This document shows, one piece after another, positions 1 through 8,059 of a DNA stretch of 8,059 bases (within the stretch, counting starts at the first letter, position 1; each line of letters opens with the position of its first letter). A program made the translations under genes and the position numbers. Location: positions 1 to 8,059 of the forward strand of contig JAWLGN010000251.1 in assembly GCA_041685075.1 (NCBI GenBank), given 5' to 3'. The notes under the pieces were generated by a model. The model was not told where the DNA came from, did not search any database, and was given only the letters and a program-made list of their open reading frames with translations. The stretch comes from JAMCRM01 sp041685075 (GTDB taxonomy: Bacteria > Acidobacteriota > Terriglobia > Bryobacterales > Bryobacteraceae).

Positions 1-505
1 TGGCCGCCAGGGTGCCGAACGAGCCTACCATCAGCTTGGCCATGTCCAGCCCCGCGACGTTCTTCACCACCATCCCGCCGCTTTCCACCAGCCGGCCTTC
101 CAGGGTGGCGAAACGCATCCCGATGACGCAGTCGCGCGCCGTCCCGTACAGCCGCCGCCGCGGGCCGGAGCAGTTGGCCGCCACCACGCCCCCCACCGTC
201 GCCGCCTCGGCAAACGGCGGATCGAGCGGCACCATCTGCCGGCTGGCCGCCAGCACCTTCGTCAGCTCGCACCAGCGCATTCCCGCTTCCACGCTGATGG
301 TAAGGTCCCGCGGATCGTAAGCCAGCAGGCGGTCGAGGCCCGTGGTGGCGATGCAGACGTCGGAGGACTCCACGGGGCCGGCCATCCATCGTTTGGTGAA
401 GCCGCCCGCCAGCGTGACGGTTTCCAGCCGCGCCCCCGCGCTCCCCATGGCCTCGGCCAGTTCCCCGGCGGTTCGTGGGCCCTTCATCTCCGGACCGCAG
501 CTCAT
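1..505 (-). CDS. glcE: GlcE-like FAD-binding subunit of glycolate oxidase, 3' end cut by the window
   Basis: The first 168 residues of an FAD-binding (PCMH/VAO-type) flavoprotein are readable; the C-terminal part lies beyond base 1. Visible motifs are the N-terminal glycine loop LAGGFTKRWMAGPV (residues 32-45), the PPFAEAATVGGVVAANCSGPRR stretch (about 96-117), and GGMVVKNVAGLDMAKLMVGS (143-162). By my recollection of the E. coli protein these correspond to GlcE segments GSNSKAFLGRPV, GPRRPWSG and MKNVAGYDLSRLMVGSYG. In the family, GlcE works with GlcD and the iron-sulfur subunit GlcF to oxidise glycolate to glyoxylate at the membrane. The ATG at 505 overlaps the stop of the upstream membrane-protein gene by one base (TGATG), which suggests coupled translation. 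An ATG at 487 (residue 7) is an alternative start. GlcD itself also carries this domain, but the VVKNVAG(L/Y)D block favours GlcE. Whether glcF follows cannot be seen. Confidence 0.85.
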   Translation of the reverse strand, partial: MSCGPEMKGPRTAGELAEAMGSAGARLETVTLAGGFTKRWMAGPVESSDVCIATTGLDRLLAYDPRDLTISVEAGMRWCELTKVLAASRQMVPLDPPFAEAATVGGVVAANCSGPRRRLYGTARDCVIGMRFATLEGRLVESGGMVVKNVAGLDMAKLMVGSFGTLAA

Positions 506-846
506 CAGAACACCATGTACCGCAGCACGGCGGTCACAACCGTCAGGGCCACCGAGCCGACCAGCGCCGAAAAGAATCCCCGCACCCCGAATCCCGGCAC
601 GAACAGCGAGGTCAACTTGAGCAGCAACGCGTTCAGAACCAGGACGAACAGCCCCAGCGTCAGGATGATCAGGGGGAGGGTGAGGATCTTGAGCACCACC
701 CCGAAGGTGGCATTCACCACCGCAATCGCCAGCGACGCCACCAGGGCGGTCCCAAATCCGGCGACATAGATTCCCGGTATTATGTGGCCCACCAGCCAGA
801 GCGCCGCAGCGCTCACCAGCCAGCTCAGCACCAGGTGCCACAGCAT
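505..846 (-). CDS. Four-helix membrane protein, PF04020 (phage holin family 4 / DUF360) type
   Basis: A 113-aa, very hydrophobic protein with four predicted membrane helices, roughly residues 3-24, 31-53, 56-78 and 88-109. It shows an internal duplication: IPGIYVAGFGTAL (23-35) and VPGFGVRGFFSAL (83-95) share the pattern PG-x-x-V-x-GF-x-x-AL. The central LTLPLIILTLGLF (55-67) is typical of the PF04020 family. Length and layout match that family, which is widespread in bacterial chromosomes and has no settled function; the 'holin' label comes from similarity and nothing here suggests a prophage. I chose the ATG at 846 because GGAGGT lies 12 bases upstream and the hydrophobic segment starts at once. 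An in-frame ATG at 873 would add nine polar residues (MPNGGRIHL) that the family lacks. It is the first gene of a - strand unit leading into glcE. The family call is firm; the role is unknown. Confidence 0.85.
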   Translation of the reverse strand: MLWHLVLSWLVSAAALWLVGHIIPGIYVAGFGTALVASLAIAVVNATFGVVLKILTLPLIILTLGLFVLVLNALLLKLTSLFVPGFGVRGFFSALVGSVALTVVTAVLRYMVF

Positions 847-858
847 TAGGTGAATTCT

Positions 859-864
859 ACCTCC
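859..864 (-). promoter_or_regulatory. Ribosome binding site deciding the start of the PF04020 gene
   Basis: On the - strand the sequence CGGAGGTAG places GGAGGT 12 bases before the ATG at 846. This is one of the few strong Shine-Dalgarno sequences in the window. It lies inside the longer reading that would begin at 873, which argues that translation starts at 846. The spacing is somewhat longer than the usual 5-9 bases. Confidence 0.55.
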
Positions 865-893
865 GTTCGGCATCCGGCGTGTGAGCTAGCCTT

Positions 894-920
894 CCGCCGG
901 CGGGGGAACTTCCCCGGCGG
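894..920. repeat. GC-rich imperfect inverted repeat in the divergent spacer
   Basis: CCGCCG at 894-899 is complementary to CGGCGG at 915-920, and an inner GGG (904-906) can pair with CCC (912-914) around a short AACTT loop, leaving GCGG bulged on the left arm. The element lies between the - strand membrane-protein gene and the + strand operon promoter. It has no T-run on either strand, so it is not an intrinsic terminator. It could be an mRNA leader hairpin of the - strand unit, an operator, or chance in a GC-rich spacer. Confidence 0.35.
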
Positions 921-958
921 CCGCGCATCTCCGCCCTAACTCCCCCATCACGATCGAT

Positions 959-986
959 TTGCGTTTTGGCCGATACGCGGTAGAAT
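959..986 (+). promoter_or_regulatory. Candidate sigma70-type promoter of the rimP-nusA-infB operon
   Basis: TTGCGT (959-964) and TAGAAT (981-986) are separated by 16 bases. The -10 box matches the TATAAT consensus at five of six positions and the -35 at three of six. Transcription would start near 993, about 18 bases before the leader hairpin and about 70 bases before the rimP ATG. The local sequence is AT-richer than its surroundings. I see no comparable promoter for the - strand unit in the same spacer. The call rests on consensus matching alone. Confidence 0.5.
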
Positions 987-1010
987 GAATATGTAGTCTC
1001 GAACTGCTTG

Positions 1011-1033
1011 AGTGGGCGAAAGCCCACTTTTTT
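1011..1033 (+). terminator. Leader hairpin with U-tract upstream of rimP (intrinsic terminator / attenuator candidate)
   Basis: AGTGGGC (1011-1017) and GCCCACT (1022-1028) form a perfect 7-bp stem closed by a GAAA (GNRA-type) loop, followed by a run of T from 1028 to 1033. This is the textbook form of an intrinsic terminator. It faces the operon, beginning only about 18 bases after the predicted transcription start and ending 29 bases before the rimP ATG, with no gene upstream on this strand to terminate. That position suggests a leader attenuator. A GTG at 1012 that would extend rimP upstream falls inside the stem, which argues against that longer start. Confidence 0.7.
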
Positions 1034-1062
1034 GTTGGACTGCTCACGATTTGAAGCCGGGA

Positions 1063-1524
1063 ATGCGCCAACCGCTGGTAGAAAAAGTCGAGGACATCGC
1101 CCGGCGCGTCACCGACTCCGAGGGCATCGAACTCGTAGAGGTCGAGGTGCTCGGCGGAGGTTCGCGCCGCCTGGTAAGAATTTCCATCGACAAGCCGTCG
1201 GGTGTATCACACGCCGACTGCGAATTGATTTCTCAGCAGGTGGGCACCATTCTGGATGTTGAGGATGTGATCCCGGGCCGCTACACGTTGGAGGTCAGCT
1301 CCCCGGGCGTGGAACGCAAACTGCTCAAACCGGGAGACTTCGAAAGGTTCCAGGGTAAAAAAGTAAAGGTGACCCTGAAAGAACCGGTCGAAAACCAGCG
1401 CCATTGGGAGGGGACCCTGGCCAGTTTCGAACAAGGGGTGGTTGGCCTGGAGACGGACGCGGGTAAAAATATCCGCTTCCGCTACGACCAGATCGATCGC
1501 GCCAACCTCAAATTTGAGTGGTAA
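1063..1524 (+). CDS. rimP: Ribosome maturation factor RimP
   Basis: A 153-aa RimP, the cytoplasmic factor needed for 30S subunit maturation. The N-terminal alpha/beta domain shows GIELVEVEVLGGGSRRLVRISID (21-43), then DCELISQQVGTILDVEDVIP (52-71) and the family hallmark YTLEVSSPGVERKLLKPGDF (74-93). The C-terminal SH3-like barrel covers about residues 95-153 (GKKVKVTLKEP ... RFRYDQIDRANLKF). Length is normal for the family. I chose the ATG at 1063 because the family homology starts there. An in-frame GTG at 1012 would add 17 residues (MGESPLFC...) coded by the leader hairpin and unlike RimP, and a TTG at 1051 is also possible. No strong ribosome binding site precedes any of them. First gene of the operon; nusA follows after 52 bp. 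Confidence 0.95.
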   Translation: MRQPLVEKVEDIARRVTDSEGIELVEVEVLGGGSRRLVRISIDKPSGVSHADCELISQQVGTILDVEDVIPGRYTLEVSSPGVERKLLKPGDFERFQGKKVKVTLKEPVENQRHWEGTLASFEQGVVGLETDAGKNIRFRYDQIDRANLKFEW

Positions 1525-1566
1525 CCCGCCCGGCTGCAAAATAGCCCAGCGACAGACAGAAGGTAC

Positions 1567-1572
1567 GAGGAA
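1567..1572 (+). promoter_or_regulatory. Ribosome binding site supporting a TTG start for nusA
   Basis: The sequence ACGAGGAACGCTTTG puts GAGGAA four bases before the TTG at 1577 (six bases if GAGG alone is counted). The rimP-nusA gap has no in-frame ATG, and NusA homology begins exactly at this TTG, so the site decides the start. Confidence 0.6.
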
Positions 1573-1576
1573 CGCT

Positions 1577-3202
1577 TTGGAAACGATCTTTCAGTCCATC
1601 GAGATTCTGAGCAAGGAAAAGGGTATCGATCCGCAGATCGTCGTGGATGCCGTGAAGGACGCCATGCTGATCGCCGCCCGCAAACATTTCCGCACCAACG
1701 AGGATTACGTCGCGGAACTGGACGAGAAGACCGGTCAAATCCAACTGTACGCGCTCCGGCGGGTAGTGGAAGCCGTGGAAGATCCCGCTCACGAGATGAG
1801 CCTGGCGGAGGCACGCCGCATCGACCCCGCCGCCGAGATCGGCTCGGAAATCCGCATCCGGAAAAACACCGAGGCCCTGGGCCGCATCTCCGCTCAGACC
1901 GCCAAACAGGTGATTTTTCAAAAGGTGCGGGAGGCCGAGCGGGAAACCGTGTACCAGGAATACTCCGGCCGCGCCGGAGAGCTGGTGAATTGCACGGTCA
2001 AGCGCGTTGAAGGTCCCGACTACGTCCTGGACCTCGGCAAAACGGAAGCCCGCTTGCCGAAAAGAGAGCAGTCCCGGCTGGAAAGCTACAGCGTGGGGGA
2101 CCGGGTACGCTGCGTAATCAAGCTGGTGGACAAATCCAGCAAGGGCCCCGGGGTAGTGGTCTCGCGCGCCGCGCCGGAGCTGGTCATGCGCCTCTTCGAG
2201 CAGGAAGTACCGGAGATCTACGACAGCACCGTGCTGATTCGGGGCTGCGCGCGCGAAGCCGGCGAGCGTACCAAAATCGCGGTGCAGAGCCGCGACCGCG
2301 ATGTGGACAGCGTGGGCGCCTGCGTGGGCATGAAGGGCATGCGGGTGCAATCCATCATCCGGGAGCTGCGCGGCGAGAAGATCGATATCATCGAGTACTC
2401 CGAGGACCCCGTGGTCTTCGCCACCCACGCCCTCAGCCCCGCTAAGATCAGCCGCGTCACCATCCTGGACCCGGTCGAACGGCACATGGAAGTGATCGTC
2501 GACGACTCCCAGCTCTCCCTGGCCATCGGCAAGAAAGGGCAGAACGTGCGGCTGGCGGCCAAGCTGCTTGGCTGGCGCATCGATATCAAGAGCGAAGAAG
2601 AGAAGCGCCAGGAAGTGGAAAGCGCCATGGCGGCGCTGGTGGCGCCCGGCGCCCCGGTTTCCGTCCTGCTGGACTACGGACTGTCGGAAAAGGTGCTCGA
2701 ATCGCTGGTGGAAGCCGGCGTCGGCACCATCGAAAAGCTGGGCGGCATGACCCCGGAACAACTCGAGGAGATCGAGGGCATCGACACCGAGGTAATCCAG
2801 CGCATCCAGCAGGCCGTCAACGCCTACTACAGCCAGTTCGAGGCCCCGGTACTGGCCGCCGGCGAGGAAGCCCTCCCGGCTGCCGAGCCGGCCGCGGACA
2901 TGATCGTGGAAGCCGGCGAACTGGCCTCTTTCGAGGGTGTGGAAGCGTCCGAACTGGCCACGGAACCAGCCGTCGAGACCCCCGAAAGCACGGAAACGGG
3001 CCCATCTGCGGGACCCCTGTACGACACCGAATCGCCCGAAGAACGCTTTGAACCGGGATCGGCCGCCGAAAGTGATCGAGCCCCGGCCGAGTCTGATACG
3101 ATAGGATACGCGGGTCCCGAATCTCAAGAGAGTCACGATGATGACCAGAGAAGTGCGCGGCAGGAGCAGGAAGGCCAGGATCCTCCCGCGGGGAACACGT
3201 AA
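1577..3202 (+). CDS. nusA: Transcription termination/antitermination factor NusA
   Basis: A 541-aa NusA, which binds RNA polymerase and nascent RNA to modulate pausing, termination and antitermination. Domains in order: N-terminal RNA-polymerase-binding domain (about 1-130), S1 domain (134-198, GELVNCTVKRVEGPDYVLDLG), KH1 with GMKG at 251-254, KH2 with GKKG at 318-321 followed by NVRLAAKLLGWRIDI, and one helix-hairpin-helix, AR-like repeat (about 356-418, LLDYGLSEKVLESLVEAGVG). Residues 425-541 are an acidic Ala/Glu/Ser-rich tail that looks disordered. Start is the TTG at 1577, which has an SD; residue 1 is followed by ETIFQSIEILSKEKGID, the usual NusA N-terminus. The frame stays open further upstream to a TTG at 1442, but that part overlaps rimP and is not NusA-like. 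E. coli NusA carries two AR repeats, while this one appears to have one plus the tail. infB starts 15 bp downstream, with no ylxR or ylxQ between. Confidence 0.96.
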   Translation: METIFQSIEILSKEKGIDPQIVVDAVKDAMLIAARKHFRTNEDYVAELDEKTGQIQLYALRRVVEAVEDPAHEMSLAEARRIDPAAEIGSEIRIRKNTEALGRISAQTAKQVIFQKVREAERETVYQEYSGRAGELVNCTVKRVEGPDYVLDLGKTEARLPKREQSRLESYSVGDRVRCVIKLVDKSSKGPGVVVSRAAPELVMRLFEQEVPEIYDSTVLIRGCAREAGERTKIAVQSRDRDVDSVGACVGMKGMRVQSIIRELRGEKIDIIEYSEDPVVFATHALSPAKISRVTILDPVERHMEVIVDDSQLSLAIGKKGQNVRLAAKLLGWRIDIKSEEEKRQEVESAMAALVAPGAPVSVLLDYGLSEKVLESLVEAGVGTIEKLGGMTPEQLEEIEGIDTEVIQRIQQAVNAYYSQFEAPVLAAGEEALPAAEPAADMIVEAGELASFEGVEASELATEPAVETPESTETGPSAGPLYDTESPEERFEPGSAAESDRAPAESDTIGYAGPESQESHDDDQRSARQEQEGQDPPAGNT

Positions 3203-3217
3203 TATAGCAATTTCGAT

Positions 3218-6109
<2,892 letters not shown>

Positions 6110-6121
6110 CGTGCTGCGGCA

Positions 6122-6406
6122 ATGCCGGTTATCGGGGTTTTGACACTGGAATTGCGCCTGGGGAATTCCCATTCCCTCAAGGACAAGCGCCACGTGGTGA
6201 AGGGTCTCAAGGAACGCCTGCGCCACAGGTTCAACGTCTCGGTGGCCGAGATCGACTACCAGGACCTGTGGCAGCGCGCCGTGCTGGCTGCGGTCACCGT
6301 ATCGGCCGAACGCACCCATGCCGAGCGGATCCTTCAGTCGGTGGAGGCCGAAGCCGCCGCCCTCCTGGGGCCCGACCTGGCCTGCGCCAATGTCGAGTGG
6401 CTGTAG
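6122..6406 (+). CDS. ylxP: DUF503 family protein, YlxP-like
   Basis: A 94-aa protein of the DUF503 (PF04456) family. The family pattern is clear: VIGVLTLELRLGNSHSLKDK at the N-terminus (3-22), then RHVVKGLKERLRHRFNVSVAEI (23-44) and the central DLWQRAVLAAVTVSAE (48-63), ending at VEWL. It is the full family length. It lies 12 bp after infB and 47 bp before rbfA, the same place as ylxP in Bacillus. The conserved place between infB and rbfA suggests a role tied to ribosome assembly, but the molecular function is not established. The ribosome binding site ahead of the ATG at 6122 is weak. Confidence 0.9.
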   Translation: MPVIGVLTLELRLGNSHSLKDKRHVVKGLKERLRHRFNVSVAEIDYQDLWQRAVLAAVTVSAERTHAERILQSVEAEAAALLGPDLACANVEWL

Positions 6407-6453
6407 CCCCAAGCGGGGCGGCCTCTCTGGCCGGCCGGAAACAACTGATTACT

Positions 6454-6822
6454 ATGGACGAGAGGCGTTCCCGGCGAGTCTCCGAAGCCGTGCGGGAGGA
6501 GCTTGCCGGGATCATCGGATTCGAAATGGACGACCCGCGCTTGGCCGGTGTCACCGTCACCGGCGCCGAGGTCAGTTCCGATTCGCGCCACGCGCGAGTC
6601 AAAGTGTTGGCCGAGGGCGGCCCCGTCGAGCAGAAACAGGCCCTGGCTGCCCTGGACCATGCCCGCCATTACCTGCGCCGGGAACTGGCATCGCGGCTGA
6701 GCCTCCGGATGGCCCCGGAACTCCATTTCGAGCTGGATCGCTGGGCCGGCGCCGACAACCGTATCGAAATTCTGCTGAAACGGGCGAAAAAGACTCGTGG
6801 CCGGAACGAAAACGAGGTCTGA
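6454..6822 (+). CDS. rbfA: 30S ribosome-binding factor RbfA
   Basis: A 122-aa RbfA, a single KH-like-fold protein that binds the immature 30S subunit and helps process the 5' end of 16S rRNA. Recognisable segments are RRSRRVSEAVREELAGII (4-21), the DDPRLAGVTVTGAEVSSDSR block (26-45) with HARVKVLAEG after it, LDHARHYLRRELASRLSLRM (67-86), and the family's APELHFELD strand (87-95) followed by NRIEILLKRAKK (102-113). The ATG at 6454 is chosen because the family homology begins there; the frame is open upstream across ylxP but that stretch is not RbfA-like. No strong SD is seen; GGAA lies 13 bases away. The last 26 bases overlap the start of apbE. Confidence 0.95.
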   Translation: MDERRSRRVSEAVREELAGIIGFEMDDPRLAGVTVTGAEVSSDSRHARVKVLAEGGPVEQKQALAALDHARHYLRRELASRLSLRMAPELHFELDRWAGADNRIEILLKRAKKTRGRNENEV

Positions 6823-7804
6823 ACTCGAACATTTTGTGCTAGTTTTGTTGTTGGCTGCCTGCGCGCCCCACGCCTCCCTACAGGCGGAAACCCTCCGCCT
6901 GGAAAAGAGCGTGGACGCCATGGGCTCCACCTACTCCATCGCCGTCTACGGCGGCGACCGGTACCGGATGGAGCGTGCCGTGGAAGCGGCCTTCAACGAG
7001 GTGCAGCGGCTCGATGCCCTGCTCTCGAACTATCAACCGGAGAGCGAATGGAGCCGGGTCAATCGGTACGCCGCCAGGCGCCCGGTCAAAGTATCGGAGG
7101 AGTTGTTCCGGCTGCTGGAAGCCTGCGGCGAGTACCACCGCTCTAGCGACGGCGCCTTCGACATTAGCGTGGGCCCGCTCATGAAACTGTGGGGGTTCTA
7201 TAAGGGTTCCGGACGCCTGCCGCATAAGGCCGAAGTCCTGACCGCGCTGCGGCGCGTGGGCTGGCGCCACGTCGAACTCGACGCCGCCCGGCGAACCGTG
7301 CGCTTCCGCCGCGGCGGGGTTGAACTGGACCCCGGCGGCATCGGCAAAGGCTACGCAGTGGACCGCATGATCGAGATTTTGAAAACGCACGGCATCACCA
7401 GCGCGCTGGTCACCGCGGCCGGCAGCAGCATCTACGGCCTTGGCGCTCCGCCCGGCGAACCCCGCGGCTGGCGCACCGAAATCCGCGACCCCCGGCGCCC
7501 CAGCCGTACCATCGAGACCGTCTATCTGCGCAACCAGTCGCTCTCCACCTCTGGCAACTACGAAAAGTTCTTCCGGGCAGAGGGCCGCATCTTTAGCCAC
7601 ATCATGGACCCGCGCACAGGCTATCCCGCCGCGGGCATGCTGGCGGTTTCGGTGGTGGCCTCCCGCGCCCTCGACAGCGAGGCGTGGACCAAGCCCATCT
7701 TCATCAACGGCCGCCGGTGGGCGGCCGAACACAAACCAAACCCTTATCGCGCGTTTCTTTGCGAAGACGACAGGACGGAACAGGCATGCGCGTGGCTCCC
7801 ATGA
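6797..7804 (+). CDS. apbE: FAD:protein FMN transferase ApbE, predicted lipoprotein
   Basis: A 335-aa ApbE/flavin transferase, the family that moves FMN from FAD onto a threonine or serine of target redox proteins outside the cytoplasmic membrane. The GTG at 6797 gives a short basic start, a hydrophobic core (13-21) and a lipobox LAAC with Cys22, consistent with an outer-leaflet lipoprotein. Motifs in order: DAMGSTYSIAVYG (40-52), LDALLSNYQPESEWSRVN (72-89), GAFDISVGPLMKLWGF (119-134), ELDPGGIGKGYAVDRMIE (176-193), LSTSGNYEKFF (249-259) and IFSHIMDPRTGYP (265-277). Two loops differ from the usual pattern: AAGSSIYGLGAPPG (207-220) where AGGD is common, and DSEAWTKPIFING (293-305) where DALSTALFVLG is common. 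It overlaps rbfA by 26 bp and hemE by 4 or 19 bp. Its protein substrate is not in the window. Confidence 0.9.
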   Translation: MAGTKTRSELEHFVLVLLLAACAPHASLQAETLRLEKSVDAMGSTYSIAVYGGDRYRMERAVEAAFNEVQRLDALLSNYQPESEWSRVNRYAARRPVKVSEELFRLLEACGEYHRSSDGAFDISVGPLMKLWGFYKGSGRLPHKAEVLTALRRVGWRHVELDAARRTVRFRRGGVELDPGGIGKGYAVDRMIEILKTHGITSALVTAAGSSIYGLGAPPGEPRGWRTEIRDPRRPSRTIETVYLRNQSLSTSGNYEKFFRAEGRIFSHIMDPRTGYPAAGMLAVSVVASRALDSEAWTKPIFINGRRWAAEHKPNPYRAFLCEDDRTEQACAWLP

Positions 7805-8059
7805 CAAGCCGTTTTTTGGATGCGTGCCGGCGCAGACCCACCGACGTCAGACCGGTGTGGTTCATGCGCCAGGCGGGCCGGTACCTCCGGCAATACCGGG
7901 AGATTCGCGCCCGGCACAGCATTCTGGAGATGTGTAAGCGCCCCGATCTCGCCGCCACCGTGACGCTGCAGCCGGTGGAACTGCTGGACGTGGATGCGGC
8001 CATCATCTTCGCCGACCTCCTGCTGCCGGTGGAACCCATGGGTCTCCGGCTGCACTACG
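7786..8059 (+). CDS. hemE: Uroporphyrinogen decarboxylase HemE, 3' end cut by the window
   Basis: The first 91 residues of uroporphyrinogen III decarboxylase, which removes four acetate carboxyls to give coproporphyrinogen III in heme synthesis. The N-terminal signature PVWFMRQAGRYLRQYREIR (23-41) contains the conserved arginines of MRQAGRYL; the usual PEY after it is RQY here. Next come SILEMCKRPDLAATVTLQPVE (45-65), and IIFADLLLPVEPMGL (73-87) containing the expected catalytic aspartate (D77). Two starts are possible. The ATG at 7786 has GGA six bases upstream and gives an N-terminus of family length. The ATG at 7801 overlaps the apbE stop as ATGA and would give MTSRFLDAC. I prefer 7786, with coupling to apbE either way. 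The gene continues beyond the window. Confidence 0.93.
   Translation, partial: MRVAPMTSRFLDACRRRPTDVRPVWFMRQAGRYLRQYREIRARHSILEMCKRPDLAATVTLQPVELLDVDAAIIFADLLLPVEPMGLRLHY

Noticed and set aside
505..846. A prophage or lysis cassette suggested by the 'holin' family name
   Set aside because: There is no endolysin, structural or integrase gene nearby, and PF04020 proteins are common chromosomal membrane proteins.
1012..1062. GTG at 1012 as the rimP start
   Set aside because: The codon lies inside the leader hairpin stem, the added 17 residues are not RimP-like, and family homology begins at the ATG at 1063.
1442..1576. TTG at 1442 as the nusA start
   Set aside because: This would overlap rimP by 83 bp and add 45 residues unlike NusA; the TTG at 1577 has a suitable SD and the right N-terminus.
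3073..3102. Possible internal promoter for infB (extended -10 TGATACGAT)
   Set aside because: No acceptable -35 at the right distance and only four of six matches at the -10; too weak to call.
6407..6453. Hairpin CGGCC-TCTCT-GGCCG between ylxP and rbfA as a terminator
   Set aside because: The stem is only 5 bp and has no T-run; it is probably incidental GC-rich sequence inside an operon.

Overview
The window is a GC-rich stretch of bacterial chromosome. It holds most of a translation and transcription housekeeping operon on the + strand and two genes on the - strand that diverge from it. The protein sequences look most like those of Acidobacteriota (Solibacter/Bryobacter type): a NusA with an acidic tail, an IF2 with a very long Pro/Ala/Arg linker, and an ApbE with a Gly-Ser-Ser flavin loop. 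This placement is judged from memory of these families and was not searched. No phage genes, insertion sequences, tRNAs, rRNAs or CRISPR repeats were seen.

Left edge, - strand (846 down to 1): a 113-aa four-helix membrane protein of the PF04020 'phage holin family 4' type. It is joined by a one-base stop/start overlap (TGATG) to a GlcE-like FAD-binding subunit of a glycolate-oxidase-type enzyme, which runs off the window. The divergent spacer (847-1062) carries a GC-rich inverted repeat, a plausible sigma70-type promoter for the + strand operon, and a perfect 7-bp GAAA-loop hairpin followed by T residues. That hairpin looks like a leader terminator or attenuator just ahead of rimP.

Centre, + strand (1063-6822): rimP, nusA, infB, ylxP (DUF503) and rbfA, all co-directional with gaps of 12-52 bp. 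RimP and RbfA mature the 30S subunit, IF2 places initiator tRNA, and NusA couples RNA polymerase to RNA hairpins. The ylxR and ylxQ genes that lie between nusA and infB in Firmicutes are absent here, and so is truB, the usual gene after rbfA.

Right edge, + strand (6797-8059): rbfA overlaps apbE, a predicted lipoprotein FMN transferase. apbE in turn overlaps hemE (uroporphyrinogen decarboxylase, cut by the window end). These two cofactor genes appear to be translationally chained to the ribosome genes.

The gene content is mostly ordinary. The points most worth a second look are the rimP leader hairpin (possible NusA feedback), the divergent metal/flavin loops of ApbE, the overlapping rbfA-apbE-hemE chain, a possible internal start in infB, and a small ORF whose stop overlaps the infB start.
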